The translations under genes and the position numbers were made by a program. Shown piece after piece: positions 16,064-23,727 of a DNA stretch of 64,000 nt. Every line of letters begins with the position of its first letter. Position 1 is the stretch's first letter. The notes below the pieces were generated by a model, which worked only from the letters and a program-made list of their open reading frames with translations, was not told the DNA's origin and did no database searches. The stretch is from Amycolatopsis dendrobii (GTDB lineage: Bacteria; Actinomycetota; Actinomycetes; Mycobacteriales; Pseudonocardiaceae), in assembly GCF_014145675.1 (NCBI RefSeq), contig NZ_JACGZW010000010.1, forward strand, positions 1 through 64,000. Reading direction: 5' to 3'.

Positions 16064-17110
16064 TCAAGACTCCGGATCGGCGGCGGTCGCGCGGACGGTT
16101 CCGGCCTCGGCGGTCGCGGTGATCCGCAGTGGGGCGGTGCCGGTCGGGCGCACGCGCATGATTTCCGCGGCTACTGGGGCGGCCAGGTGGGTGCGGAGGG
16201 TTCGGCGCAGGCCGCGGGCGCCGTAGACCGGGTCGAAGCCTTGATCGGCCAAAAACAGGACAGCGGATTCGGCTACCTGGAGATCGACGCCGCGGCGGCG
16301 GAGTCTCGCGCGCAGGAGGTCGGTTTCGAGGCGGGCGACTTGTTCGACGGTGGAGCGGCTGAGTTCGTCGAAGATCACTGTTTCGTCGATGCGGTTCAGG
16401 AACTCCGGGTCGAAGAACGACTGCAAGGCCCTGTCGACGACGGTGCGGCGGGTGTGGCCGCGGTCCAAGAGGGTGCGCCAGCGGGAACCGCGGCGGCGGG
16501 CGAGTTCTTTCGAGCCCAGGTTCGAGGTGAGGAAGACGAAGCTGTTGCGGAAGGAGATCTTTTCCTGGCCGTTCGCGAGACGCAGCATTCCGTTGTCCAG
16601 GACGCCCAGGAGGGCGCGCAAGACGGTGGGGTGGGCTTTTTCCACCTCGTCGAAGAGGACGATGCCCGGAGTGTACGGGTCACCCTCCACAGTGGACCGG
16701 TCGAAGACGGTGAAGGCTTCCTTGCTGCCCGCGTAACCGGGTGGGGCTCCGTTGAAGGAGGCGGCATAGTGTTCTTGGGCGAGGGAGTTCATGTCCACTC
16801 GGCACAGGTCGTCCGGGCCGGACCGCAAGGCGGCGGCTACCTGGCGGACCAGCTCGGTTTTGCCTACGCCGGTGGGGCCGAGGAGAAGGACTGTCGCGGG
16901 TGGACGGTCGGGTTCGGTCGCCCCCGCGCGGGCCAGGGTGATGGCCCGGACGACGGCGTCGATGGCTGGGTCTTGGCCCAGGACGCGGCTGCGCAGGCGT
17001 TGCGCCAGAGCATCGGGGGTGTCCGGGGCGGACGCGACGGGGGCGGCGGCCGGAGCGGCTGGCCGCCGGTTCCGGTTCTGGTCGTGGTACCTGTCGGTGA
17101 TGAACGGCAT
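16064..17110 (-). CDS. AmiB-like AAA+ ATPase (ClpB D2-type)
   Basis: A 348-residue protein with one AAA+ module. Walker A GPTGVGKT is at residues 78-85, Walker B VLFDEVEKAHP near 150, and LTSNLGS sensor-1 near 190; the C-terminal ~90 residues are the ClpB D2-small domain. It lacks the N domain and D1 of Clp chaperones. A ClpB-like single-module ATPase is the AmiB component of the Pseudomonas amidase operon (amiEBCRS), and this gene directly follows amiE. A role with amide uptake or amidase assembly is inferred from context only. Confidence 0.8.
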   Translation of the reverse strand: MPFITDRYHDQNRNRRPAAPAAAPVASAPDTPDALAQRLRSRVLGQDPAIDAVVRAITLARAGATEPDRPPATVLLLGPTGVGKTELVRQVAAALRSGPDDLCRVDMNSLAQEHYAASFNGAPPGYAGSKEAFTVFDRSTVEGDPYTPGIVLFDEVEKAHPTVLRALLGVLDNGMLRLANGQEKISFRNSFVFLTSNLGSKELARRRGSRWRTLLDRGHTRRTVVDRALQSFFDPEFLNRIDETVIFDELSRSTVEQVARLETDLLRARLRRRGVDLQVAESAVLFLADQGFDPVYGARGLRRTLRTHLAAPVAAEIMRVRPTGTAPLRITATAEAGTVRATAADPES

Positions 17111-17158
17111 GGTGTCCTTTCCCTGAACCGAAAACCGGAACCGGCGGCCGGCGGAGGA

Positions 17159-18196
17159 TCAGGCCTGCTTGGTCTTTTCCGCGGGCAGCTGGCCGACCGG
17201 GCACTCGGCCACGCCGATCGTGCTGCGCGTGATGGCCTCGACGTTCTCCTGTGCCTTCTGCGCGTCGGTGACCCACGTGCGGTAGAACTCGAACGGGCAG
17301 TCCGCGACGCCCTTGTCGCCGTCGCCGGCCGCGTGCACGCCCGAGTAACCGCGGTGCAGCAGCTTGAACAGGTGGTTCTGCGACTGGTCGTACTCGCGCG
17401 CGTCCCGGATCGCCGAAAGCGACAGCTGGGCGAACTGGATGCCGTATTCCTCCTCGCCGGTTTCGCCGAGCGTCCGGCCGTCGAAACCGATGATCGAGGA
17501 GTGGCCGAAATACGAGTACACGCCGTCGAATCCGGCCGCGTTGGCGACCGCGACGTAGCAGTTGTTGGCCCACGCCATGGCTTTCGCCATCAGCACCTGC
17601 TGGTCCTTCGCCGGATACATGTAGCCCTGGCAGCGGACGATCAGCTCGGCGCCCTTCATCGCGCAATCCCGCCAGATTTCCGGGTAATTGCCGTCGTCGC
17701 AGATGATCAGCGAGATCTTCAGGCCCTTCGGGCCGTCCGTGACGTACGTCTGATCGCCCGGGTACCAGCCTTCGATCGGGCACCACGGCAGGATTTTCCG
17801 GTACTTCTGCACGATCTCGCCGTGGTTGTCGATCAGCACCAAAGTGTTGTACGGCGGTTTGTCCGGGTGGTCCTCGTGCTGTTCGCCGGTGATCGAGAAA
17901 ACGCCCCAGGTGTCGGCTTCGCGGCAGGCGGCGGAGAAGATCGCGGTCTCCTCGCCGGGGACGGTGGCCGCGGTGTCGTACATTTCCTGCTCGTCGTACA
18001 TGATCCCCTGCGTCGAGTATTCGGGGAACACGACGAGGTCCATTCCGGGCAGGCCGCCCTTCATGCCGACCACCATGTCGGCGATCTTGCGCGCGTTGTC
18101 GAGCACCTCGGCCTTCGAATGCAGCCGCGGCATCTTGTAGTTCACGACCGCGACGCCGACCGTGTCCGGGCTCGAGGAAATGTCACCGTGTCGCAT
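17159..18196 (-). CDS. amiE: Aliphatic amidase, AmiE
   Basis: A 345-residue nitrilase-superfamily enzyme, matching the length of Pseudomonas aliphatic amidase. The catalytic triad falls at exactly the family positions: Glu59 (FPEYS), Lys134 (KYRKILPW) and Cys166 (IICDDGNYPE), with Trp138 also conserved. It hydrolyses short aliphatic amides such as acetamide or propionamide to acid and ammonia in the cytoplasm. It lies between amiS and the AmiB-like gene, with GGAG before ATG 18196. Formamidase is a close alternative, but the overall sequence fits AmiE. Confidence 0.92.
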   Translation of the reverse strand: MRHGDISSSPDTVGVAVVNYKMPRLHSKAEVLDNARKIADMVVGMKGGLPGMDLVVFPEYSTQGIMYDEQEMYDTAATVPGEETAIFSAACREADTWGVFSITGEQHEDHPDKPPYNTLVLIDNHGEIVQKYRKILPWCPIEGWYPGDQTYVTDGPKGLKISLIICDDGNYPEIWRDCAMKGAELIVRCQGYMYPAKDQQVLMAKAMAWANNCYVAVANAAGFDGVYSYFGHSSIIGFDGRTLGETGEEEYGIQFAQLSLSAIRDAREYDQSQNHLFKLLHRGYSGVHAAGDGDKGVADCPFEFYRTWVTDAQKAQENVEAITRSTIGVAECPVGQLPAEKTKQA

Positions 18197-18220
18197 GGGA
18201 TTTCTCCTTCAGATGGAGGG

Positions 18221-18847
18221 TCAGGCCGCGGCCGCGGCGCGGTCGTGGACGGAGCGGGGCTGGCCGCGGAACCCGAGCACCGCGGCGAGGGCGACGAGCA
18301 GGACGGCGGCCGCCGCCGCGATGAGAGCGGCGGTCGCGGTGGAGCGGTAGCCGCCGGTGAGCGCGAGGAACGCGGGCAGCGTGCAGGTCGGCTGGCTCAG
18401 CAGGACGGTCGTCCAGCCGGTGAACCGGGTCAGTTCCTCGCGGCCGAGCCCGAGCACGAGGAAGAACAGGCCCCACAACAGAGCCCAGGACAGCCAGATG
18501 ACGCCGAACACCGGATCGTCCTGCCGCCAGAACGCCAAACCGGCGTACACGATCGCGGCGCCGGCGACGAACAGCGAGAACCAGCCGATGCCCTCGGGTT
18601 CGAGCCCGGCGAGGTTCGCGATCCCGACGTACAGATAGGTGAAGCCGAACAGGAACAGCCCGGACGCGCCGAGGATCGCCTCGGAATCCCCGTGCGCCTG
18701 GATGATCAGCACCGTCGGCGTCACGCACTGCAGCGCGCCCACGAACAGGTTCAGCGCGGCGGCCGACCGCGCGGGCACGCGCCCGAGCAGCATCAGCCCG
18801 TTGACCAGCAGTACCGCCCCGACGTAGAGCAGGCCGACGTTGTTCAT
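18221..18847 (-). CDS. amiS: AmiS/UreI family amide/urea channel
   Basis: A 208-residue membrane protein with six predicted helices, starting NNVGLLYVGAVLLVNGLMLL and including LFLFGFTYLYVGIANL and the conserved LSWALLWGLFFL helix. This is the AmiS/UreI family, which passes urea or short amides through the membrane. It precedes amiE by 24 bases and has its own promoter candidate upstream (18890-18918), so it likely leads the amiS-amiE-amiB transcript. Confidence 0.88.
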   Translation of the reverse strand: MNNVGLLYVGAVLLVNGLMLLGRVPARSAAALNLFVGALQCVTPTVLIIQAHGDSEAILGASGLFLFGFTYLYVGIANLAGLEPEGIGWFSLFVAGAAIVYAGLAFWRQDDPVFGVIWLSWALLWGLFFLVLGLGREELTRFTGWTTVLLSQPTCTLPAFLALTGGYRSTATAALIAAAAAVLLVALAAVLGFRGQPRSVHDRAAAAA

Positions 18848-18889
18848 CGCACGCTCCTCAGTTGGTACCAGATGAAATACTGTCAGGTG

Positions 18890-18918
18890 AAAATAAATGG
18901 GCGGACGGCGGTCGTCAA
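18890..18918 (-). promoter_or_regulatory. Promoter candidate of amiS-amiE
   Basis: On the minus strand TTGACG (18918-18913) and TATTTT (18895-18890) are separated by exactly 17 bases, a good sigma-70-type fit. It sits in the 88-base gap between the AmiC-like gene and amiS. The AT-rich leader that follows is unusual for this genome. Confidence 0.55.
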
Positions 18919-18935
18919 GAGCGGAGCGGGACGGG

Positions 18936-20045
18936 TCAGAGCCGGGTGATCGGATCGAAGTCGCAGCCTTGCGCGGCGGCGAGGTGCACGTGCTGGGCGG
19001 CTTGCTGGCCGTGGAATTCGACCGTGCCGCGCGGTCCGTCGTAGGCGACGCCGTCGATGGCGGCGTTGAAGGCGCGCATGTCCGGAGTGCCTGCCCGGCG
19101 GGCGAGTTCGGCGAGCGTGTGCAAGCCCTCGTAACAGGATTCGGCCGCGTTGTTGAGCGGCGGCGCGGCCGGGCCGTGCAGGCGGACGTAGCGGCCGAGC
19201 AGGTCCATCGCGTCCGCGGTGACGAGGGAACGGAAGTACGCGGCGGACGCGAAGAGGTTTCGGGTCGCCTCGGCTCCGCTGGCCAGCAGCATGTTTTCTT
19301 CCATCAGCGGACTGAAGCGCAGCATCTGCTCGTGGAGGCCGCGCGCGGCGAACCGGCGGTTGAACCGGACCGCGTCCTGTCCGACGAACAGCATCAGAAC
19401 TCCGTCGCACGCCGAGGTTTCGACCCGCCGGACGAGCCGTGCCATGTCGCCCGAACCCAGTCCGACGAAGGCTTCTCCGGCGATCTGGAGATCGAGTTCC
19501 CTTGCGTAGCGCCGGATCGCGTCCGCGGAACCGCGCGGCCATACGTAATCGTCGCCTGCCACGAACCAGGTCCGAGCGCCGCAGTTGTCGCGCAGCCACC
19601 GCAGGGCGGGCTGGATCTGCACGCGCGGAACCTCGCCGGAACAGTAGATGCCAGAACGGCTTTCGCCGCCTTCGTAGAGCGACGTGTACACGTACGGAAC
19701 GCGATCGGCGAGCACTGGCGCGAGCGCGTTGCGGACTGAGGAAATGTGCCACCCGGTGACCGCGTCGACCTCGCCCGCGTCGACCAGCCGGCGCACGGCC
19801 GACGCGACCTGGGCCGGGGGAGCGCCGCCGTCGACGACTTCCAGGGTCACCTCGCGCCCGAGGATTCCGCCCGCGTCGTTGAGTTCCCGGACCGCGAGTT
19901 CGCTGATCGCCTCGCACGAAGGCCCGAAAAGGCCCGCCGGTCCCTGCAGCGGGACAACCAGCGCGACGCGCAACGCGCTCGCGCGGCTGGCGACTCCGAG
20001 TCCCATGCCGGCTCCGGGCTTCTTTGCCGGTTGACTTGCTTCCAT
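18936..20045 (-). CDS. AmiC-like periplasmic-binding-fold amide sensor or binding protein
   Basis: A 369-residue type I periplasmic-binding-fold protein of the AmiC/UrtA group: VALVVPLQGPAGLFGPSCE, LNDAGGILGREV and YVYTSLYEGGESRSG are typical. The N-terminus (MEASQPAKKPGAG) has no signal peptide or lipobox, which favours a cytoplasmic AmiC-type sensor over a transporter receptor. In Pseudomonas AmiC holds the antiterminator AmiR inactive until amide binds; no AmiR is encoded here, so its partner is unknown. The ATG is 6 bases after a -10-like hexamer, suggesting a leaderless mRNA. Confidence 0.75.
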   Translation of the reverse strand: MEASQPAKKPGAGMGLGVASRASALRVALVVPLQGPAGLFGPSCEAISELAVRELNDAGGILGREVTLEVVDGGAPPAQVASAVRRLVDAGEVDAVTGWHISSVRNALAPVLADRVPYVYTSLYEGGESRSGIYCSGEVPRVQIQPALRWLRDNCGARTWFVAGDDYVWPRGSADAIRRYARELDLQIAGEAFVGLGSGDMARLVRRVETSACDGVLMLFVGQDAVRFNRRFAARGLHEQMLRFSPLMEENMLLASGAEATRNLFASAAYFRSLVTADAMDLLGRYVRLHGPAAPPLNNAAESCYEGLHTLAELARRAGTPDMRAFNAAIDGVAYDGPRGTVEFHGQQAAQHVHLAAAQGCDFDPITRL

Positions 20046-20061
20046 TTGAAAGTCTTACAAT
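20031..20061. promoter_or_regulatory. Bidirectional promoter between AmiC-like and MarR genes
   Basis: For the rightward MarR gene TTGACT (20031-20036) and TACAAT (20056-20061) are 19 bases apart. For the leftward AmiC-like gene TAAGAC reads on the minus strand at 20057-20052, overlapping the first -10 by two bases and ending 6 bases before its ATG. A palindrome TTGCGCAA follows at 20072-20079. The two -10 regions therefore compete for the same few bases. Confidence 0.5.
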
Positions 20062-20101
20062 GCGGAGGCATTTGCGCAAGGGCGGAACGAGGGCGGGTGC
20101 G

Positions 20102-20509
20102 ATGAGGCAGGCACAGGCGGCCGAGGCGTCGTTGATCCGCGCGCTCACCCGCACCGCACGGGCGGTCACGCTGCGGATCGAGCCGCTGCTCAAAACGGAG
20201 GGGCTCACCCTCGACGGCTGGCTGGTGCTGGACGCGCTCGTGGCTGGCGACGGACTGACGATGACTGAGCTGGCCGGGCGCACGCTGGTCACCGGGCCGA
20301 CGTTGACTCGGGTGGTGGACCGGCTGGTCACCACCGCGGCGGCGTATCGCGAGGTGGACGCGGAGGACCGGCGGCGGGTGCGGGTGTATCTCGCGCCGCG
20401 CGGGCGCAGTGCGTATCAGCGGGCCTCGGCGAAGCTGGCCGAACTGGAGGAGGAGCTGGATCCGGGCGGCGAGGTGCTGGCGAAGCTCGTGAGTGTTGAT
20501 CCCGGTTAG
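20102..20509 (+). CDS. MarR family regulator divergent from the amidase operon
   Basis: A 135-residue winged-helix protein: LTLDGWLVLDALVAGDGLTM, TELAGRTLVTGPTLTRVVDR (recognition helix) and YREVDAEDRRRVRVYLAPRG (wing with the conserved D-x-R) are classic MarR. ATG at 20102 is preferred because the best promoter (20031-20061) would start transcription near 20068, downstream of the earlier in-frame ATG at 20060. Its position makes it the probable regulator of the amiC-amiS-amiE-amiB genes in the absence of AmiR. Ligand unknown. Confidence 0.82.
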   Translation: MRQAQAAEASLIRALTRTARAVTLRIEPLLKTEGLTLDGWLVLDALVAGDGLTMTELAGRTLVTGPTLTRVVDRLVTTAAAYREVDAEDRRRVRVYLAPRGRSAYQRASAKLAELEEELDPGGEVLAKLVSVDPG

Positions 20510-20565
20510 AACCGTGATTGCCGCGCACGACGTCGGTGGGCTGGGGTCGTGCGTGCTCGCGCCGG

Positions 20566-21312
20566 TCAGAACCGGCTTCGCCACTCACGACGGTGCCGCC
20601 CCAGCACCTCGATCAGTTCGGCTTTGCGGTTGGCCACTTCGGTGTGGCTGCCCATGATCCCGACGGCGGCGACGGTCCGGCCGTCCTCGACCACGGCGAC
20701 GGACACGCCGTCGGCTTCGGTGGAAGCATTCGGCGCGGCGACCAAACCCTCGGCGCGGATGCGCGTCAGGTCCTGCACGAAGCGCTCGACCAGTTCCGCG
20801 TCCGCGGGCGGCAGCGCGCCGATCTGCGGCCACAGATCGCGGTTTTCCATGGCGGCCAGCAAGATCCAGCCGGTCGACGTGCGGATCGGCGACCGGCGCA
20901 CGAACCCTTCGGCGAGGTAGGCGTACCGCGGGTCGTGCGAGGCGTAGTCGACGTAATAGAGGTCGCTGCCGACCATGATCGCCAGCACCGCGGTCATCCC
21001 GGTTTCGGTGTGCAGCGCTTCGAGATCCTCGTGCGACACCGTGGTGACGGTGGGGCGCCCGACCAGCCGGACGAGCAGGAACGGGGCCGGGCCGAGGGAG
21101 TAGCGGCGGTCGTGCTCGTCGAGGTAACCGGTGGCGACGAGGCCGTTGACCAGGCCCTGGATCGAGCTCATCGGCGCGTCGAGCTCGCGGGCGAACTCGG
21201 TGAGCGTGACCCCGTTCCGGGAGCGCGCGGCCCGCTCCAGGATGGTCGACACCCGGTCGATCATCCGGTGGTGCGGCCTCGGGCGGCCGTCCGGCGTGGG
21301 GTGCGTCGGCAT
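20566..21312 (-). CDS. IclR family regulator
   Basis: A 248-residue IclR protein. Residues 17-75 form the N-terminal winged helix (VSTILERAARSRNGVTLTEF, then MSSIQGLVNGLVATGYLDE). The C-terminal effector domain contains TGMTAVLAIMVGSDLYYVDY, SPIRTSTGWILLAAM and VSVAVVEDGRTVAAVGIMG. It is divergent from the CoA-transferase/acyl-CoA dehydrogenase operon, with a palindrome in the shared promoter region. It therefore probably controls dicarboxylate or acyl-CoA breakdown; the ligand is not known. Confidence 0.88.
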   Translation of the reverse strand: MPTHPTPDGRPRPHHRMIDRVSTILERAARSRNGVTLTEFARELDAPMSSIQGLVNGLVATGYLDEHDRRYSLGPAPFLLVRLVGRPTVTTVSHEDLEALHTETGMTAVLAIMVGSDLYYVDYASHDPRYAYLAEGFVRRSPIRTSTGWILLAAMENRDLWPQIGALPPADAELVERFVQDLTRIRAEGLVAAPNASTEADGVSVAVVEDGRTVAAVGIMGSHTEVANRKAELIEVLGRHRREWRSRF

Positions 21313-21367
21313 CGGTGCTTTCTCTCCTCGGGTGATCGGGAACTCTACCCGGACCTGCGGGTTGCGT

Positions 21368-21379
21368 AAATACGTATTT
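21368..21379. promoter_or_regulatory. Perfect palindrome between IclR and CoA-transferase genes
   Basis: AAATACGTATTT is a 12-bp perfect palindrome, AT-rich in a GC-rich background, 33 bases before the CoA-transferase start. It is the likely core of an IclR operator. Confidence 0.6.
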
Positions 21380-21412
21380 TGATGCCAGTATGCGTAGCGA
21401 GGAGGTGCGCTC

Positions 21413-22540
21413 GTGAGCATGCCACTGGACGGTGTCGTCGTCGCGGACTTCAGCCGGGTGCTGGCCGGTCCGCTGGCGTGCGTGAACCTGGCCGACCTCG
21501 GTGCCACGGTGATCAAGGTCGAACGGCCCGGCTCCGGGGACGACACCCGCGGCTGGGGACCGCCGTGGACCGCGCACTCCAGCTCGTACTTCGAATGCGC
21601 CAACCGGTCCAAGCAGTCGGTGGTGCTCGACCTCGGCGATCCGGGCGACCTGGTGCTGGCGCGCGAACTCGCCCAACGCGCCGACGTGCTCGTGGAGAAC
21701 TTCCGCTCCGGCGCCCTGCGGCGGCGCGGGCTCGACTACGAATCCGTCCGCGTGGGTAATCCCGGCATCGTGTACTGCTCGGTTTCCGGCTTCGGCGGCG
21801 ACGCGGACCTGCCCGGCTACGACTTCCTCGTGCAGGCGATGGGCGGCCTGATGAGCGTCACCGGCACCGACGAACCGGCGAAGGTCGGCGTCGCGCTCGT
21901 CGACGTGCTCGCCGCGAAGGACGCCACCATCGGCATTCTCGCCGCGTTGCGGGCCCGCGAGCAGAGCGGACGCGGGCAGCGGGTCGAGGTGAATCTGCTG
22001 TCCAGTTTGCTCGGTTCGATGGCCAACCAAGCGTCCTCGTATCTCACGACCGGACGCGCGCCGCGCCGGATGGGCAACTCGCATCCGTCGATCGCGCCGT
22101 ACGAAACGTTGCGCTGCAAGGACGACGTGCTCGCGTTGGCCTGCGGCAACGACGGCCAGTTCCGCCGGCTCGCCGAGGTGCTGGGCGTTCCGGAACTGGC
22201 CGACGACGAGCGGTTCGCGACCAATGCCGAACGCGTGCACAACCGTCCGGAGCTGCGAGCCGCGCTCGAACAGCGGCTCGGCGCCGACACCGTGGAGGCG
22301 TGGGCGGCTCGGTTGACCGAGGCGGGCGTGCCCGCCGGTCCGGTCGGCGATCTCGCGGACGGGTTCAAGCTCGCGGAATCGCTCGGTCTCGCGCCCACCG
22401 TGCCGGTCGGCGACTCGCCGCCCCAGGTCCGTCACCCGATCGGCTATTCGGAGACGCCGGTCGCCCGCTACACCGCCCCGCCCCGGCTGGGGCAGCACAG
22501 CGACGAGATTCGCCGCTGGCTCGCAGAGGAGAAGAAATGA
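21413..22540 (+). CDS. Family III CoA-transferase (CaiB/BaiF)
   Basis: A 375-residue family III CoA-transferase: VVVADFSRVLAGPLACVNLA, LGATVIKVERPGSGDDTRGW, FECANRSKQSVVLDL and GYDFLVQAMGGLMSVTG are hallmark blocks, with the catalytic Asp region at VDVLAAKDATIG. GTG at 21413 is chosen because AGGAGG sits 8 bases upstream. It overlaps the next gene by four bases (ATGA). Paired with a glutaryl-CoA-dehydrogenase-like enzyme it could activate glutarate by CoA transfer, as in SUGCT-type enzymes; that substrate is inference. Confidence 0.88.
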   Translation: MSMPLDGVVVADFSRVLAGPLACVNLADLGATVIKVERPGSGDDTRGWGPPWTAHSSSYFECANRSKQSVVLDLGDPGDLVLARELAQRADVLVENFRSGALRRRGLDYESVRVGNPGIVYCSVSGFGGDADLPGYDFLVQAMGGLMSVTGTDEPAKVGVALVDVLAAKDATIGILAALRAREQSGRGQRVEVNLLSSLLGSMANQASSYLTTGRAPRRMGNSHPSIAPYETLRCKDDVLALACGNDGQFRRLAEVLGVPELADDERFATNAERVHNRPELRAALEQRLGADTVEAWAARLTEAGVPAGPVGDLADGFKLAESLGLAPTVPVGDSPPQVRHPIGYSETPVARYTAPPRLGQHSDEIRRWLAEEKK

Positions 22541-23727
22541 GCGCCACGAAGTCCCTGCCGCCGCTGGATCCGCGCGACCCCGCCGGGCTCGGCGACCTGT
22601 TCACCGAAGACGAGAAGGCGATCGCGGACGCGGTCCGCCGGGTCTGCGCCGACCGGATCGACCCGTACGTCGGCGACTGGTTCGAGCGCGGCGAACTGCC
22701 CGACGTCCGCGGCCTCGCCAAGGACCTCGGCTCGCTCGGGGTGCTCGGCATGCACCTGGAGGGCTACGGCTGCGCCGGGATGTCGGCGACCGAGTACGGG
22801 CTCGCCTGCTTGGAACTGGAGGCGAGCGACTCGGGCATCCGCTCGCTGGTGTCGGTGCAGGGATCGCTCGCGATGTTCGCGATCTGGAAGTGGGGTTCGG
22901 AGGAGCAGAAGCAGCAATGGCTGCCGTCGATGGCGGCTGGCGAGGCGATCGGCTGCTTCGGGCTGACCGAACCGGACGCGGGCTCGGACCCGGCCAGCAT
23001 GCGCACCCGCGCGCGGCGCGACGGCGACGACTGGGTCCTCGACGGCCGGAAGATGTGGATCACCAACGGAAGCGTCGCCGACGTCGCCGTAGTGTGGGCG
23101 CAGACCGACAAGGGCGTGCGCGGTTTCGTAGTGCCCACCGACACGCCGGGCTTCTCGGCGCCGGAGATCAAACACAAGCTGTCGTTGCGCGCTTCGATCA
23201 CCAGCGAACTCGTTCTGGACGGCGTGCGGCTGCCCGCGGACGCGGTGCTGCCGGAGGTCACCGGGCTGAAGGGACCGTTGAGCTGTCTTAACGAAGCCCG
23301 CTTCGGCATCGTGTGGGGTTCGGTCGGCGCGGCGCGTTCGTGCTTGCAGGCGGCGATGTCCTACGCCGAGGACCGCACGCAGTTCGGGAAGCCGATCTCC
23401 GCGTTCCAGCTGACGCAGCAGAAACTTGTCGACATGACGCTCGAGTACACGAAGGCGTTGCTGCTCGCGATCCACTTGGGACGGCGCAAGGACGCCGGGG
23501 TGCTGCGGCCGGAGCAGGTCAGCATGGGCAAGCTGAACAACGTCCGCGAGGCGATCGAGATCTGCCGCACCGCCCGTACGATCCTCGGTGCGAACGGGAT
23601 TTCGCTGGAGTACCCGGTGATCCGGCACATGAACAACCTCGAATCGGTGCTGACCTACGAGGGCACCGTCGAGATGCACACGCTCGTGGTGGGTCAGGCG
23701 ATCACCGGGCAGTCGGCTTTCCGCTGA
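22537..23727 (+). CDS. Acyl-CoA dehydrogenase, glutaryl-CoA dehydrogenase type
   Basis: A 396-residue acyl-CoA dehydrogenase. CFGLTEPDAGSDPASM is the FAD-side signature, KMWITNGSVADV follows, and the C-terminal LTYEGTVEMHTLVVGQAITG contains the catalytic-base glutamate in the YEGT context typical of glutaryl-CoA dehydrogenases. Glutaryl-CoA dehydrogenase converts glutaryl-CoA to crotonyl-CoA and CO2 in lysine/tryptophan breakdown. It is translationally coupled to the CoA-transferase (ATGA overlap) and under the IclR regulator. Its 3' end overlaps the convergent MFS gene by 34 bases. Confidence 0.85.
   Translation: MSATKSLPPLDPRDPAGLGDLFTEDEKAIADAVRRVCADRIDPYVGDWFERGELPDVRGLAKDLGSLGVLGMHLEGYGCAGMSATEYGLACLELEASDSGIRSLVSVQGSLAMFAIWKWGSEEQKQQWLPSMAAGEAIGCFGLTEPDAGSDPASMRTRARRDGDDWVLDGRKMWITNGSVADVAVVWAQTDKGVRGFVVPTDTPGFSAPEIKHKLSLRASITSELVLDGVRLPADAVLPEVTGLKGPLSCLNEARFGIVWGSVGAARSCLQAAMSYAEDRTQFGKPISAFQLTQQKLVDMTLEYTKALLLAIHLGRRKDAGVLRPEQVSMGKLNNVREAIEICRTARTILGANGISLEYPVIRHMNNLESVLTYEGTVEMHTLVVGQAITGQSAFR

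Noticed and set aside
16187..18949. A 920-codon plus-strand frame across the amidase operon
   Set aside because: It is antisense to three clearly recognisable genes with conserved catalytic residues.
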